DNA of 64,000 nucleotides from Nocardioides sp. ChNu-153 (GCF_030466625.1 NZ_JADEVT010000004.1:180526-244525); one strand, 5' to 3'; shown: positions 30,504-40,067, counted from the stretch's first letter. Notes: generated by a model from the letters alone, not told the origin. Numbers and translations: made by a program.

Positions 30504-31489
30504 GTGCGCCCCTCCCCGCCCACCCCGCCGTCGACCCCGCCGCCGACCCCGCCGATCCCGCCGTCGACCCCGCCGTCGACCCCGCCGTCGACCCCGAGGA
30601 GGTCGGCGAGCGCCGGGCCGACGGCGGCCAGCACACGGGCGGCCGCGTCGCGCGACGTGGCGGTGAGGGCGTGCGTGCGCTCGAGGGGACGGTCGGTCGG
30701 GACGTCGCCGAGCGGGCGCCAGTGCAGCTCCGCGGCGCGGGCCTCGGCGGGCGTGCAGAGCAGCAGGTCGCCCGCCAGCACGGCGGCCAGCGCCGCGGTG
30801 CTCGACCCGGCGACTGCGACCTGGGCGGGCCGCAGCCCCAGCCGGTCGCGCAGCCGCAGCAGGGGGTCGCGCACGTGGGGCACGTCGTCCTCGGGGAGCA
30901 GCCACAGGCACCGGGGGGCGCTGCCCGGCGCGACGGTGGCGCCCCCTCGCCCCCGCCCGACCCGCAGCGACGCGAGACGCACGACGGCACCCGGGCCGAC
31001 CCGCGCCGTACCCACCCCGAGCGGCACCCGCCACGTGGCGTCGTCCGGGGCGCTGGGCACGACCGCCGCCTGCACGACCCGCTCGTCCACGAGCTCGGTG
31101 CGGCGGTGCGGGGCCGCCGTCACCAGGTCGATCTCCAGCCCCGCCCGGGCCCCGGCGGCCACGACCTCGGCCCGGGAGCGGTCGAGCACCGCCGGGCCGG
31201 CGGGGACGGCGACGCCGACCGGTCCCCGGCCCGCCCGGGCCGCCGCGGCCTCGAGCTCCTCGGCCGCCACGACCACCCGCCGTGCCGCGGGCAGGAGGTG
31301 CCGGCCGGCGCCGGTGAGCCGCGCCCGGCGGGCGGAGCGGTCGAGCAGCACGACGTCGAGGCGCTGCTCCAGGGCCGCCACGCGCCGGCTGGCCACGGAC
31401 TGCGCGACACCGGCCGCGGCCGCGGCCTCCGTCACGCTCCCGCGCTCGCCCACGGCGACGAGGAGGCGGCACGCGGCGACGAGGTCCAC
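30500..31489 (-). CDS. LysR-family regulator next to beta-lactamase genes
   Basis: 329 residues. N-terminal winged HTH ([15 protein letters not shown], about 18-34) and a shortened, divergent effector domain. The last 30 residues are a Gly-Val-Asp-Gly-Gly low-complexity tail encoded by 12-bp repeats. It is divergent from a class A beta-lactamase and co-operonic with a serine hydrolase, the AmpR arrangement. GTG 31489 is inferred; no Shine-Dalgarno. Confidence 0.8.
   Translation of the reverse strand: MDLVAACRLLVAVGERGSVTEAAAAAGVAQSVASRRVAALEQRLDVVLLDRSARRARLTGAGRHLLPAARRVVVAAEELEAAAARAGRGPVGVAVPAGPAVLDRSRAEVVAAGARAGLEIDLVTAAPHRRTELVDERVVQAAVVPSAPDDATWRVPLGVGTARVGPGAVVRLASLRVGRGRGGATVAPGSAPRCLWLLPEDDVPHVRDPLLRLRDRLGLRPAQVAVAGSSTAALAAVLAGDLLLCTPAEARAAELHWRPLGDVPTDRPLERTHALTATSRDAAARVLAAVGPALADLLGVDGGVDGGVDGGIGGVGGGVDGGVGGEGRT
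30521..30597 (-). repeat. 12-bp repeats encoding the LysR Gly-Val-Asp tail
   Basis: Degenerate tandem CCGCCGTCGACC units (plus-strand reading), six to seven copies, in frame at the 3' end of lysR. Confidence 0.85.
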
Positions 31490-31506
31490 CCGAGGAGGAT
31501 GGCACA

Positions 31507-31557
31507 CCCATGCGTCTCGGGCATGGGACGACGCGTCGCGGTCTTGGACGGCATGGG
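31507..31557. promoter_or_regulatory. Putative LysR operator between lysR and bla
   Basis: CCCATGC (31507-31513), 7-bp spacer, GCATGGG (31521-31527): a perfect inverted repeat that fits T-N11-A (T31511, A31523). A third half-site GCATGGG at 31551-31557 lies exactly 30 bp from the second, about three helical turns on the same face. The layout matches a recognition site plus activation half-site. Confidence 0.7.
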
Positions 31558-31609
31558 TGGCCCCCGGCCAGGCTGCGGAGCGTCCCGTCCCCGCCCGGAA
31601 GGTCCTCCC

Positions 31610-32569
31610 GTGACGACACCGCTCCCCCGCCGTACCGCCCTCGCCGCCCGCGCCCTGGGCCTCGCGCTCGCCTCCACCCTCGCGTTCACCGGCTGCGCCG
31701 GCGACGGCCCCTCCGCCGCGCCGGGCCGCAGCGCGAGCACCAGCGCCACCACCACCGGGACGGCCACGCCCGTCGACGCCTCGGCCGCGCTGGCCGCCCT
31801 CGAGGAGCAGTACGACGCGCGCCTCGGCGTGCTGGCCGTCGAGGTCGGCACGGGCCGCACGGTGGCGCACCGGGCCGACGAACGGTTCGCGTTCGCCTCG
31901 ACCATCAAGGCGCTGCAGGTGGGCGCGCTGCTCGAGACCGCCACGGACGCGGACCTGCAGCGCCGCGTCACCTGGACGGAGGCCGACCTCGTGACGTACT
32001 CACCCGTCACCGAGCAGTACGTCGCCGACGGGCTCACCGTCCTCGAGCTCGCGGACGCCGCCGTGCGGTTCAGCGACAACACCGCCGCCAACCTGCTGTT
32101 CGCGGAGCTCGGGGGCCCGGCCGGCCTCGGCGAGCGGCTGCGCGGGGTCGGCGACACGACGACGAATCCCGTGCGGGTCGAGCCGGAGCTGAACACCGCC
32201 GTGCCCGGCGACGAGCGCGACACCACCACGCCGCGGGCGATGGCGGCCACGTTGCAGGCCTACGCGCTGGGCGACGTGCTGACCCCCGAGCGCCGGGCGC
32301 TGCTCGTCGACCTGCTGCGGCGCAACACCACCGGCGACGCCCTCGTGCGGGCCGGGGTGCCCGACGGCTGGACCGTCGGGGACAAGACGGGGTCGGCTTC
32401 GTGGGGCACGCGCAACGACGTGGCCGTCGCCTGGCCGCCCGCCGACGCCGACCGGACGTCGCCGGTCGTGGTCGTCGTCATGACCGGCGGGGACGCCGAG
32501 GACGCGCCGACCCACGACGCGCTCGTCGCCGACGCGACCCGTGCGGCGTTCGCCGCCCTCGGCGGCTGA
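31610..32569 (+). CDS. bla: Class A beta-lactamase (lipoprotein)
   Basis: 319 residues. Signal with lipobox Phe-Thr-Gly-Cys (Cys29), a Ser/Thr-rich linker, then a complete class A domain: Ser97-Thr-Ile-Lys, Ser155-Asp-Asn, Glu191-Pro-Glu-Leu-Asn (Glu166 equivalent), Asp-Glu-Arg-Asp-Thr-Thr, and Lys259-Thr-Gly. Expected to hydrolyse beta-lactams at the outer face of the membrane. GGAAGG lies 7 nt before GTG 31610. Divergent from lysR. Confidence 0.95.
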   Translation: MTTPLPRRTALAARALGLALASTLAFTGCAGDGPSAAPGRSASTSATTTGTATPVDASAALAALEEQYDARLGVLAVEVGTGRTVAHRADERFAFASTIKALQVGALLETATDADLQRRVTWTEADLVTYSPVTEQYVADGLTVLELADAAVRFSDNTAANLLFAELGGPAGLGERLRGVGDTTTNPVRVEPELNTAVPGDERDTTTPRAMAATLQAYALGDVLTPERRALLVDLLRRNTTGDALVRAGVPDGWTVGDKTGSASWGTRNDVAVAWPPADADRTSPVVVVVMTGGDAEDAPTHDALVADATRAAFAALGG

Positions 32570-32585
32570 GGCACCCGGCGAGCCC

Positions 32586-33227
32586 TCAGGGGGCGCGCCG
32601 TACCTCCAGCACGCGGAAGCCCTTGGCGCTCGCCAGGCGCGTCGTCGGCCAGCCCTGCTCGTCGAGCCAGCGGGCGAGCGAGTCCGCACCCAGGTTCTTG
32701 CCCACCACGAGCACGGCGCGCCCGCCGGGGGCGAGGCGCGGCAGCCAGCGGAGCAGCAGGTCGTGCAGGGCGGCCTTGCCGATGCGGATGGGCGGGTTCG
32801 ACCAGATCTCGTCGAACGCCCCGTCCGGTACGGCGTCGGGCAGCACCGCGCGGTAGCGCCCCGCCACCCCGAGCGCGCGGGCGTTCTCGTCGGCCAGGAG
32901 GAGCGCGCGGGCGTTGACGTCGACCCCGACGACCTGCGCGTCGGGGACGGCCAACGCGACGGCGAGGCCGATGACGCCGTACCCGCAGCCCAGGTCGAGC
33001 ACCCGCCGCACTCCGCTCGGCGGGTCGGTCGTGCGGAAGAGCGCCGCCGTGCCCACGTCGAGGCGGCCCCGGGCGAACACGCCCGTCCCCGTGACCAGGG
33101 GCAGGCGCCGGCCCCACACCTCGACCTCGACCGGCTCGCGGGTGAAGGGCACGGAGGGGTCCGCCGTGAAGTAGTGCTCGCCCGGGTCCGGGTCCGGGTC
33201 CGGGGCGGTCGGGGGGTGCTCAGTCAC
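32586..33227 (-). CDS. RsmC-like class I methyltransferase
   Basis: 213 residues. MTS domain: [11 protein letters not shown] (SAM motif I) and Ser-Asn-Pro-Pro-Ile-Arg (the Asn-Pro-Pro motif of amino-N methyltransferases such as RsmC/HemK). Probably methylates a guanine in rRNA. GTG 33227 overlaps truA by 8 bp. The N-terminus has an Asp-Pro repeat. Confidence 0.86.
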   Translation of the reverse strand: MTEHPPTAPDPDPDPGEHYFTADPSVPFTREPVEVEVWGRRLPLVTGTGVFARGRLDVGTAALFRTTDPPSGVRRVLDLGCGYGVIGLAVALAVPDAQVVGVDVNARALLLADENARALGVAGRYRAVLPDAVPDGAFDEIWSNPPIRIGKAALHDLLLRWLPRLAPGGRAVLVVGKNLGADSLARWLDEQGWPTTRLASAKGFRVLEVRRAP

Positions 33228-34053
33228 GGGTCCGCCTGTTCCTGGTCTGCTCGGCGCGCTGCGCGAGCTCGGTGTCGTCGGGGTAGCCGACCTCCTCCAG
33301 CACCAGGCCGTGCGGGTGCACCACGGTGACAGCGGGGTCGCGACGGCCGCCGACGAGCACGTCGTGGGCCCAGGACGCCGGACGGCGGCCCTCCCCCACC
33401 GTCAGCAGGCAGCCGACGAGGGCCCGCACCATGTTGTGGCAGAACGCGTCGGCCACGACCGTGCCCACGAGCACGCCGTCGTGGTCGCGGGCCCAGGAGA
33501 GCTCGAGCAGCGTGCGGATCGTCGTCGCTCCCGGCCGCTTCTTGCAGAACGCGGCGAAGTCCTGCACCCCGACGAGGGGCGCGGCGGCGGCGTTCATCGC
33601 CTCCTCGTCGACCGGCTGGCCCCACGCGAGCACGTGCCGGCGCGTCAGCGGGTCGGCGAGACCGGCACGGTCGGCCACCCGGTAGGCGTAGCGGCGCCAC
33701 AGCGCCGAGAACCGGGCGTCGAACCCCTCGGGGGCCACCCGGGTGCGGTGCACCCGCACGTCGCCCGGCAGCACCCCGTTGAGGCGGCGGGTCAGGGCGG
33801 GGACCGGGTCGTCGACCCCCCGCCCGGCGCTGCGGGCGACGAGGTCGTCGTCGAGGTCGACGTGCACCACCTGGCCGCGGGCGTGCACCCCGGCGTCGGT
33901 GCGCCCGGCCACCACGACGGCGGGCCGCTCGGGGCTCCGGACGACGGTCGCGAGGGCCGCCTCGAGCTCCCCCTGCACGGTGCGCAGCGTCGGCTGGGTC
34001 GCCCAGCCGTGGAAGTCGGTGCCGTCGTAGGCGAGGTCGATCCGCAGGCGCAC
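33220..34053 (-). CDS. truA: tRNA pseudouridine(38-40) synthase TruA
   Basis: 277 residues. Isomerises uridines 38-40 in the tRNA anticodon arm. Catalytic Asp in Gly-Arg-Thr-Asp-Ala-Gly-Val-His-Ala; also Tyr-Asp-Gly-Thr-Asp-Phe-His-Gly-Trp and Phe-Cys-His-Asn-Met-Val-Arg. GTG 34053 is preceded by TAGGAT at 6 nt, so truA has its own leaderless promoter and is not fused to the rplQ transcript, unlike many genomes. Confidence 0.96.
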   Translation of the reverse strand: MRLRIDLAYDGTDFHGWATQPTLRTVQGELEAALATVVRSPERPAVVVAGRTDAGVHARGQVVHVDLDDDLVARSAGRGVDDPVPALTRRLNGVLPGDVRVHRTRVAPEGFDARFSALWRRYAYRVADRAGLADPLTRRHVLAWGQPVDEEAMNAAAAPLVGVQDFAAFCKKRPGATTIRTLLELSWARDHDGVLVGTVVADAFCHNMVRALVGCLLTVGEGRRPASWAHDVLVGGRRDPAVTVVHPHGLVLEEVGYPDDTELAQRAEQTRNRRTRD

Positions 34054-34059
34054 CGGGTG

Positions 34060-34065
34060 ATCCTA
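34060..34065 (-). promoter_or_regulatory. -10 element of truA (leaderless)
   Basis: TAGGAT on the reverse strand, 6 nt before GTG 34053. Confidence 0.65.
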
Positions 34066-35067
34066 CGAGCCGGCGGCGCCCGCCACCTCCGCGAGGTACG
34101 GCGGGTCCGCCCCGGGCCGCGACACGGTCACGGCGGCCGCGCGGGCGGCGTACCCCAGGGCACCGCGCAGCGCGTCCTCCCCGAGCCCGGCCAGCCGGTC
34201 GCGCGCCCCCGCCCCGACCACTCCGAGGTCCCACAGGGCGCTGATGAACGCCGCAGCGAGGGTGTCGCCGGCGCCGATCGTGTCGACCACCACCAGGTCG
34301 CGCACGGCGGGCACGGCGACCTCCCCGCCCGGGTGGTGGCAGGAGGCGCCCGCGGCGCCCCGGGTGACGACGACGAGGGTGGGCCCCAGCGCCCGCAGCC
34401 GCGCGACGGCCGCCGCCTCGTCGAGGTCGGGCCACAGCGCGGCGAGGTCCTCGTCGGACGCCTTGACGACGTCGGCCTCCGCGACGACCGCCTCGACCTG
34501 CGCGACCATCTCCGGCCCCGTGCCGGTGATGGCGGGGCGGGCGTTGACGTCGTAGCTGACGAGCGCCCGCCGGCGCTCCCGGCGCGCGAGGTCGAGCACG
34601 TCGGCGGCGCCGGGCGGGAGCACGGCGCCGATCGAGCACACGTGGAGCCAGCCCGGCTCCCCCTCGGGCACGTGCACCGCCCCGAGGCGCCACTCGAGGT
34701 CGAACTCGTACGACGCCGCGCCGTCCGCGTCGATCGTCGCGACGGCGCTCGAGGTGCGTCCCACGACCTCCGGGTCGGCGGCGAGGCGCACGCCGTCACG
34801 GCCGAGGTGCGCCGCGAGGATGCCGCCGAGCCGGTCGTCGGCCAGCGCGGTCGCGAACCAGGTCGGCCGGCCGAGGCGGACGAGCGCGACGGCCACGTTC
34901 GCGGCGCTGCCGCCGGCCCGCTCCTCGACGGTGCCGTCGGGGCGCCGCACGACGTCGACGAGGGACTCCCCCGCCACGAGGGCGACCGTCCCGGGGGTGG
35001 TGGGCCCTCCGTCCGCGGCGGGCGGGGTCGGGGGTGCGGGCTGCGTCGCGTCGGCCGGCTGCTGCAT
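34063..35067 (-). CDS. PfkB-family sugar kinase
   Basis: 334 residues. Ribokinase/fructokinase fold: Gly-Glu-Ser-Leu-Val-Asp-Val-Val at the start, Gly-Gly-Ser-Ala-Ala-Asn-Val-Ala, and the C-terminal PfkB signature Asp-Thr-Ile-Gly-Ala-Gly-Asp-Thr with catalytic Asp. Fructokinase-like by overall motif; substrate uncertain. ATG 35067; a Pro-rich 25-residue extension precedes the fold. 38 bp from the divergent GntR gene. Confidence 0.87.
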   Translation of the reverse strand: MQQPADATQPAPPTPPAADGGPTTPGTVALVAGESLVDVVRRPDGTVEERAGGSAANVAVALVRLGRPTWFATALADDRLGGILAAHLGRDGVRLAADPEVVGRTSSAVATIDADGAASYEFDLEWRLGAVHVPEGEPGWLHVCSIGAVLPPGAADVLDLARRERRRALVSYDVNARPAITGTGPEMVAQVEAVVAEADVVKASDEDLAALWPDLDEAAAVARLRALGPTLVVVTRGAAGASCHHPGGEVAVPAVRDLVVVDTIGAGDTLAAAFISALWDLGVVGAGARDRLAGLGEDALRGALGYAARAAAVTVSRPGADPPYLAEVAGAAGS

Positions 35068-35093
35068 GGACCCACCCCACCACACGACGGGCC

Positions 35094-35099
35094 TAGGGT
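35094..35099 (+). promoter_or_regulatory. -10 element of the GntR gene (leaderless)
   Basis: TAGGGT, 6 nt before GTG 35106. Confidence 0.6.
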
Positions 35100-35105
35100 G
35101 GCGAC

Positions 35106-35480
35106 GTGCCCGCGCCCCCGCTCGACCCGCCCGACCCGTCGTCCGCCACGCCGCCGTTCGAGCAGCTGCGCGCCCAGCTCGCGAGCCGCGTCGCGGCGGG
35201 CGAACTGCCGCCGGGCGAGCGGCTCCCCACGGTGCGGGCGCTGGCCGCGGACCTCGGCCTCGCGGCCGGCACCGTCGCCCGCGTCTACCGCGAGCTCGAG
35301 GCCGACGGGGTCGTCGTCACCCGTGGCCGGTCCGGCACGTTCGTCGCGTCGACGGCGGCGGCGGGCGACGCGGACCCCGCCGCTCGGGGGTACGCGGCGG
35401 CCGCCCGCCGCGCCGGGCTGTCGCTGGCCGAGGCGACCCGGGCCCTCGAGCGGGCCTGGGGCCCGGGCACCTCGCGCTGA
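35106..35480 (+). CDS. Short GntR-family regulator (YtrA type)
   Basis: 124 residues. Winged HTH: Glu-Arg-Leu-Pro-Thr-Val-Arg-Ala-Leu-Ala, Gly-Thr-Val-Ala-Arg-Val-Tyr-Arg-Glu-Leu, then a short helical tail of about 35 residues with no effector domain, the YtrA subfamily size. Such proteins usually control a neighbouring transporter; here the nearest partner is the divergent PfkB kinase. Confidence 0.88.
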   Translation: MPAPPLDPPDPSSATPPFEQLRAQLASRVAAGELPPGERLPTVRALAADLGLAAGTVARVYRELEADGVVVTRGRSGTFVASTAAAGDADPAARGYAAAARRAGLSLAEATRALERAWGPGTSR

Positions 35481-35487
35481 GCGCGAC

Positions 35488-35733
35488 CTACTGGCGCTCG
35501 TCGATGATGTGCTCGCCCGCGGACTCCTCCTGGGCCGCGGCCACGCTGGGGTCCTCGGTGGTCGGGGCGACGTCGTCCGCGCCGGGCGTCGGCCCGGCGC
35601 CGCCGTCGGGCTCCTCCTCCGCGCCGGAGACGTGCTGACCCGCCTCCGCCTCGCGGGCGTCGCCCTCGAGGGTGGGCTCGGTGTCGGGGTTCTCGGTCCT
35701 CAGCTGCTCGGCGGGTGCCTTCTCGGTGCTCAT
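35488..35733 (-). CDS. Small acidic hypothetical protein
   Basis: 81 residues, very acidic (Glu/Asp-rich) and Pro/Ala-rich, predicted disordered, no motif recognised. ATG 35733 has TACGTT 8 nt upstream (35742-35747). Convergent with the GntR gene. Function unknown. Confidence 0.65.
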   Translation of the reverse strand: MSTEKAPAEQLRTENPDTEPTLEGDAREAEAGQHVSGAEEEPDGGAGPTPGADDVAPTTEDPSVAAAQEESAGEHIIDERQ

Positions 35734-35759
35734 GACCCCCCAACGTAGACCCCCCGGCA

Positions 35760-35807
35760 CAGCCCGCGACGCAGCCCGCGACGCAGCCGGCGACGCAGCC
35801 CGCGACG
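35760..35807. repeat. Four 12-bp tandem repeats
   Basis: CGCAGCCCGCGA-type unit, four near-perfect copies, in the gap between the acidic ORF and the rplQ terminator. Non-coding. Confidence 0.8.
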
Positions 35808-35809
35808 CA

Positions 35810-35846
35810 GAGCAGCCCGCCACCCCGGTGGGGTGACGGGCTGCTC
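35810..35846 (-). terminator. Terminator of the infA-rplQ operon
   Basis: Two-tier stem: a 10-bp outer stem (35810-35819 with 35837-35846) and an inner CACCCC/GGGGTG stem with loop GGT. It starts 16 nt after the rplQ stop. Confidence 0.85.
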
Positions 35847-35861
35847 CTCGAGCGGGTGCGC

Positions 35862-36455
35862 TCAGGCCTTGGCGTCGTCCGCGGACTCGTCCGTGGCCTC
35901 GGTCTCCGCCGTGGTCTCCTCGGTGGTCTCCTCGGCGGGAGCCTCCTCGGTTCCCTCGGTGGCCTCGGTGCCCTCGACGTCGGTCTCGGCGGCGGGCGCC
36001 TCCTCGACCTCCTCCGCGGGGGCGGCCGGGGCGGCGGTGGCCGCACCGGTGGTGGCGGGGCCGGTCGTCGCCTTCGCGACGTACGCCTCGGTCACGAGCT
36101 CGATGACCGCCATGGGGGCGTTGTCGCCCTTGCGGGGGTTGAGCTTCGTGATGCGGGTGTAGCCGCCCGGGCGCTCGGCGAAGGTCGGGGCGATCTCCGT
36201 GAAGAGGGCGTGCACGACACCCTTGTCGCGGATCGACTTCAGCACCTCGCGGCGCTGGTGCAACGGGTTCTCACCGTTGTGGGCCTTGACGGCCTTGGTG
36301 ATGAGCTTCTCCGCCACGGGGCGCAGCGTGCGCGCACGCGACTCGGTGGTGACGATCCGGCCGTGCTCGAAGAGCTGGGTGGCCAGGTTCGACAGGATCA
36401 GCCGCTGGTGGGACGGGCTGCCGCCGAGGCGGGGACCCTTCTTCGGGGTGGGCAT
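35862..36455 (-). CDS. rplQ: Ribosomal protein bL17 with long acidic tail
   Basis: 197 residues; the ribosomal domain is residues 1-120 ([20 protein letters not shown]). The remaining 75-odd residues are an Ala/Glu/Thr-rich tail with no E. coli counterpart; similar but shorter tails occur in actinobacterial L17. Last gene of the operon. Confidence 0.96.
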   Translation of the reverse strand: MPTPKKGPRLGGSPSHQRLILSNLATQLFEHGRIVTTESRARTLRPVAEKLITKAVKAHNGENPLHQRREVLKSIRDKGVVHALFTEIAPTFAERPGGYTRITKLNPRKGDNAPMAVIELVTEAYVAKATTGPATTGAATAAPAAPAEEVEEAPAAETDVEGTEATEGTEEAPAEETTEETTAETEATDESADDAKA

Positions 36456-36502
36456 GGTTCTTCTCTCTCCTCCCCGGCCGTGCGAGGTACCGGGGTAGAC
36501 GG

Positions 36503-36565
36503 TGCTGCGGCGGCGGTCGCCGCCGCAGCAGGGTCGACCGCACCGGCCCCAGGGCCGGTGCGGTC
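36503..36565 (-). promoter_or_regulatory. Two tandem hairpins between rpoA and rplQ
   Basis: Hairpin A: 13-bp stem (36503-36515 with 36518-36530). Hairpin B: 14-bp stem (36536-36549 with 36552-36565) and two-base loop. They fill most of the 119-nt spacer and may attenuate or process the mRNA. Confidence 0.65.
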
Positions 36566-36574
36566 ACGGGTCGA

Positions 36575-37591
36575 TCAGTACTGCTCGTCCTCGACGAACG
36601 CGTCGTCGTCGTCGTCGCCGTACGCCGCGAGGGCGGTCGCCGGGTCGAAGCCGGGCGCGCTGTCCTTGAGGGACAGGCCCATCTCGACCAGCTTGGCCTT
36701 GACCTCGTCGATCGACTTGGCGCCGAAGTTGCGGATGTCGAGCAGGTCCTGCTCCGAGCGCGCGATGAGCTCACCCACGGTGTGGATGCCCTCGCGCTTG
36801 AGGCAGTTGTACGAGCGCACCGTGAGCTGCAGGTCCTCGACCGGGAGGGCGAGGTCCGCCGCGAGCTGCTCGTCCACCGGCGACGGGCCGATGTCGATGC
36901 CCTCGGCCTCGACGTTGAGCTCACGGGCGAGGCCGAAGAGCTCCACCAGCGTCTTGCCGGCCGAGGCGATGGCGTCGCGCGGGCGGATGGACGGCTTGGT
37001 CTCGACGTCGATGATCAGCTTGTCGAAGTCGGTGCGCTGCTCGACACGGGTGGCCTCGACCTTGTAGGTCACCTTGAGGACGGGGCTGTAGATCGAGTCG
37101 ACCGGGATGCGGCCGATCTCGTTGTCGGCGCCCTTGTTCTGCACGGCGGAGACGTAGCCGCGGCCGCGCTCGACGACGAGCTCCATCTCGAGCTTGCCCT
37201 TGTCGGACAGCGTCGCGATCTTGAGGTCGGGGTTGTGCACCTCGACGCCCGCCGGCGGCGCGATGTCGGCGGCGGTGACGTCACCGGCACCCGACTTGCG
37301 CAGGTACATGGTGACGGGCTCGTCGTGCTCGGACGAGACCACCAGGCCCTTGAGGTTGAGGATGACCTCGGTGACGTCCTCCTTGACCCCCTCGACCGTG
37401 GAGAACTCGTGGAGCACGTTGTCGAGCTTGATGCTGGTGACCGACGCCCCCGGGATGGAGGACAGCAGCGTGCGGCGCAGCGAGTTGCCGAGCGTGTAGC
37501 CGAAGCCCGGCTCCAGCGGCTCGATGACGAATCGGGCGCGGAAGTCGCCGACCGTCTCCTCGGTGAGAGTCGGGCGCTGAGCGATGAGCAC
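36575..37591 (-). CDS. rpoA: RNA polymerase alpha subunit
   Basis: 338 residues. The N-terminal domain assembles beta and beta-prime ([10 protein letters not shown]). The C-terminal domain (about 255-320) contacts UP elements and activators (Arg-Ser-Tyr-Asn-Cys-Leu-Lys-Arg). It ends in an acidic tail. GTG 37591 is chosen on AGGA 8 nt upstream and on the usual Val/Met-Leu-Ile-Ala-Gln-Arg-Pro start. Confidence 0.98.
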   Translation of the reverse strand: MLIAQRPTLTEETVGDFRARFVIEPLEPGFGYTLGNSLRRTLLSSIPGASVTSIKLDNVLHEFSTVEGVKEDVTEVILNLKGLVVSSEHDEPVTMYLRKSGAGDVTAADIAPPAGVEVHNPDLKIATLSDKGKLEMELVVERGRGYVSAVQNKGADNEIGRIPVDSIYSPVLKVTYKVEATRVEQRTDFDKLIIDVETKPSIRPRDAIASAGKTLVELFGLARELNVEAEGIDIGPSPVDEQLAADLALPVEDLQLTVRSYNCLKREGIHTVGELIARSEQDLLDIRNFGAKSIDEVKAKLVEMGLSLKDSAPGFDPATALAAYGDDDDDAFVEDEQY

Positions 37592-37670
37592 TGGTTGATT
37601 CCTTTCCGGACCCACCCACTATTTGACGGGGCCGAACGACGTGGAGCGAGGGACGAACGGGACGACACAG

Positions 37671-37707
37671 CGGTGCGGGGCGGCGACTCGGTCGCTGCCC
37701 CGCACCG
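37671..37707 (-). promoter_or_regulatory. Hairpin between rpsD and rpoA
   Basis: 16-bp stem with one G-U pair (37671-37686 with 37692-37707), just after the rpsD stop in the 122-nt spacer. Confidence 0.6.
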
Positions 37708-37713
37708 ACCGGG

Positions 37714-38322
37714 TCACTTCTTCGAGTAGAACTCGACGATCAGCTGCTCCTGCACGGGCACGTCGATCTGCGCGCGGACCGGGCGCTGGTGCACCAGGAT
37801 CCGCATGCGGCTCGGGACGGCCTCGAGCCACGCCGGCACGACGCGCTCGCCGTGCGTCTCGCGCGCCACGATGAACGGCGTCATCTCGAGCGACTTCTCG
37901 CGCACGTCGATGACGTCGTACTGCGCCACCTGGTACGACGGGATGTTGACCTTCTTGCCGTTCACCAGGAAGTGGCCGTGGCTCACCAGCTGGCGGGCGT
38001 GGCGGCGCGTGCGGGCGAAGCCGGCGCGGTACACCACGTTGTCGAGGCGGCACTCCAGCAGCTCGAGCAGGTTGTCACCCGTCTTGCCGGTGCGGCGCGA
38101 GGCCTCGACGTAGTAGTTGTAGAACTGCCGCTCGAGCACGCCGTAGCTGATGCGCGCCTTCTGCTTCTCCTGCAGCTGGGCGCGGTACTCGCTCTCCTTG
38201 ACGCGAGCACGGCCGTGCATGCCGGGCGGGTAGGGGCGGCGCTCGAACGCGGCGTCGCCACCGACGAGGTCGACACCAAGACGGCGCGACTTCTTGGTCA
38301 TGGGGCCGGTGTAACGGGCCAT
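37714..38322 (-). CDS. rpsD: Ribosomal protein uS4
   Basis: 202 residues. Arg-Tyr-Thr-Gly-Pro start, Glu-Arg-Arg-Pro-Tyr-Pro-Pro-Gly, and the S4 RNA-binding domain (about 93-155). The N-terminus has no Cys cluster, so this is the zinc-free form. Organises 16S rRNA during 30S assembly. Confidence 0.98.
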   Translation of the reverse strand: MARYTGPMTKKSRRLGVDLVGGDAAFERRPYPPGMHGRARVKESEYRAQLQEKQKARISYGVLERQFYNYYVEASRRTGKTGDNLLELLECRLDNVVYRAGFARTRRHARQLVSHGHFLVNGKKVNIPSYQVAQYDVIDVREKSLEMTPFIVARETHGERVVPAWLEAVPSRMRILVHQRPVRAQIDVPVQEQLIVEFYSKK

Positions 38323-38354
38323 GTCTCAGTCTCTCCTAGGTCTCTGGTGTCGGG

Positions 38355-38762
38355 TCAGACGCGGCGGCGCTTGGGCGGCCGGCATCCGTTGTGGGGCTGC
38401 GGCGTGACGTCCTGGATGGTGCCGACCTCGAGGCCGATCGCACCCAGGGACCGGATCGCCGTCTCGCGGCCCGAGCCCGGGCCCTTGACGAAGACGTCGA
38501 TCTTCTTCATGCCGTGCTCCATCGCCCGACGACCAGCGGCCTCGGCAGCCATCTGGGCCGCGTACGGCGTGGACTTGCGCGAGCCCTTGAAGCCGACGGT
38601 GCCGGCCGAGGCCCACGAGATCACCGCACCCGTGGGGTCGGTGATGGTGACGTGCGTGTTGTTGAACGTGCTCTTGATGTGAGCCTCGCCTGCGGCGACG
38701 TTCTTCTTCTCCTTGCGGCGCACCTTCTTGGCGCCAGCCGCAGCGCGTCCCTTGGGGGGCAT
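38355..38762 (-). CDS. rpsK: Ribosomal protein uS11
   Basis: 135 residues; [16 protein letters not shown], and C-terminal [12 protein letters not shown]. Platform protein of the 30S subunit. Confidence 0.98.
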   Translation of the reverse strand: MPPKGRAAAGAKKVRRKEKKNVAAGEAHIKSTFNNTHVTITDPTGAVISWASAGTVGFKGSRKSTPYAAQMAAEAAGRRAMEHGMKKIDVFVKGPGSGRETAIRSLGAIGLEVGTIQDVTPQPHNGCRPPKRRRV

Positions 38763-38821
38763 GCGTTATCTCCTGAAAGGTCTGGTGAGCTCGTGATGGG
38801 AGGGCTGCGATCCCGGGGGGA

Positions 38822-39196
38822 TCAGCGAGCCTTCTTCTTGCCGGCGACGGTGCGCTTCGGGCCCTTGCGGGTGCGCGCGTTGGTCTTGGTGCGCTGACCG
38901 CGGACCGGGAGGCCCATGCGGTGGCGGCGACCCTGGTAGCTGCCGATCTCGATCTTGCGGCGGATGTCGGCCTGGACCTCGCGTCGGAGGTCACCCTCGA
39001 ACTTGTAGTTGGCCTCGATCTCGTCGCGGAGCTTCACCAGCTCCTCGTCCCCCAGCGTGTGCACGCGGGCGTTCGGGTCGACACCCGTGGCCGCGAGGAT
39101 CTGCTGGGAGCTGGTACGGCCGATGCCGTAGATGTAGGTGAGTGCGATCTCGACGCGCTTGTCGCGCGGGAGGTCGACACCAACGAGGCGTGCCAT
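38822..39196 (-). CDS. rpsM: Ribosomal protein uS13
   Basis: 124 residues; [18 protein letters not shown], and [11 protein letters not shown]. Contacts the P-site tRNA and forms the B1 bridges. Confidence 0.98.
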   Translation of the reverse strand: MARLVGVDLPRDKRVEIALTYIYGIGRTSSQQILAATGVDPNARVHTLGDEELVKLRDEIEANYKFEGDLRREVQADIRRKIEIGSYQGRRHRMGLPVRGQRTKTNARTRKGPKRTVAGKKKAR

Positions 39197-39382
39197 GCGT
39201 GGTGTTTCCCTTCGATGTGCACAGAGGTGTCGGTCGTGTCGCGCCCCGGTCGGTCGGCCCGATCTGTCGGGCCACCGGGCTCCGGCCTCTGCTCCGGAGG
39301 TGCATCCCCCGCGCCAGGCGCGGGTTGAGCGAACACGGTGGTGGGTGGTGCTGGTGCTGCTGGCGGGCGCGGGGCCCGTCCG

Positions 39383-39496
39383 TCAGCCCTGACGCTGCTT
39401 GTGACGCGGGTTCTCGCAGATCACCATGACCCGCGAGTGCCGGCGGATCACCTTGCACTTGTCACAGATGGGCTTGACGCTCGGCTTGACCTTCAC
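39383..39496 (-). CDS. rpmJ: Ribosomal protein bL36, zinc form
   Basis: 37 residues. [10 protein letters not shown] start; Cys11, Cys14, Cys27 and His32 form the zinc ribbon. GTG 39496 has GAAAGGA 4 nt upstream. The 186-nt spacer to rpsM contains two short hairpins (GGCCCGA/TCGGGCC, CCCGCGC/GCGCGGG). Confidence 0.96.
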   Translation of the reverse strand: MKVKPSVKPICDKCKVIRRHSRVMVICENPRHKQRQG

Positions 39497-39528
39497 GAGG
39501 AGGTCCTTTCAACGTGTCTCGGCTGATG

Positions 39529-39750
39529 TCACTTGTAGCGGTAGACGATGCGGCCGCGCGTCAGGTCGTACGGCGAGAGCTCCACCACCACGCGGTCCTC
39601 GGGGAGGATCCGGATGTAGTGCTGCCGCATCTTGCCGCTGATGTGCGCGAGGACCTTGTGCCCGTTGCTCAACTCCACGCGGAACATCGCGTTGGGGAGA
39701 GCCTCGATGACGGAGCCCTCGATCTCGATGACGCCTTCCTTCTTGGCCAT
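39529..39750 (-). CDS. infA: Translation initiation factor IF-1
   Basis: 73 residues, OB fold: [18 protein letters not shown], and Arg-Gly-Arg-Ile-Val-Tyr-Arg-Tyr-Lys. Binds the 30S A site. First gene of the seven-gene operon. Confidence 0.98.
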   Translation of the reverse strand: MAKKEGVIEIEGSVIEALPNAMFRVELSNGHKVLAHISGKMRQHYIRILPEDRVVVELSPYDLTRGRIVYRYK

Positions 39751-40067
39751 GTCCTCACAATCCGTCGTGCCGGCGTACCGGCCGTGGTCGTCTCGTCTAC
39801 CGTTGCTGCACCGCCCGACCCCGTGGGGGCGATCGGTCGGCCGGCCCGGGAACCGCCTGCCGGTCCCGGACGGGCCGGGGTGGCAGTGGACCTCGTGCAG
39901 CCGCTCGGTGGACCTCATCCCGGAGAACCGGACAGCCGCGAGGCACCACGAAGCAGACCCACGTTGGGCCGACGCACCAGTCTAGGTGAGCTGCCCAACG
40001 ATTCCTAATCCGTCCGTCGGGCCTCGACCGGCCCCCGACCGGGTGCCTCCGAGCGCCTCCGGGCGCC
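39751..40067 (-). promoter_or_regulatory. infA operon promoter and long leader
   Basis: 317 bp without a gene. Best -10 is TAGACT (39979-39984, reverse strand); a weak TAGGAA lies 17 bp upstream of it. This gives a leader of about 220 nt. The leader holds a hairpin at 39841-39878 (8-bp GC outer stem, 6 of 7 inner pairs), a possible autoregulatory structure. Confidence 0.5.

Noticed and set aside
35760..35807. Tandem 12-bp repeats as a possible CRISPR array
   Set aside because: Units are contiguous with no spacers and no cas genes are nearby.
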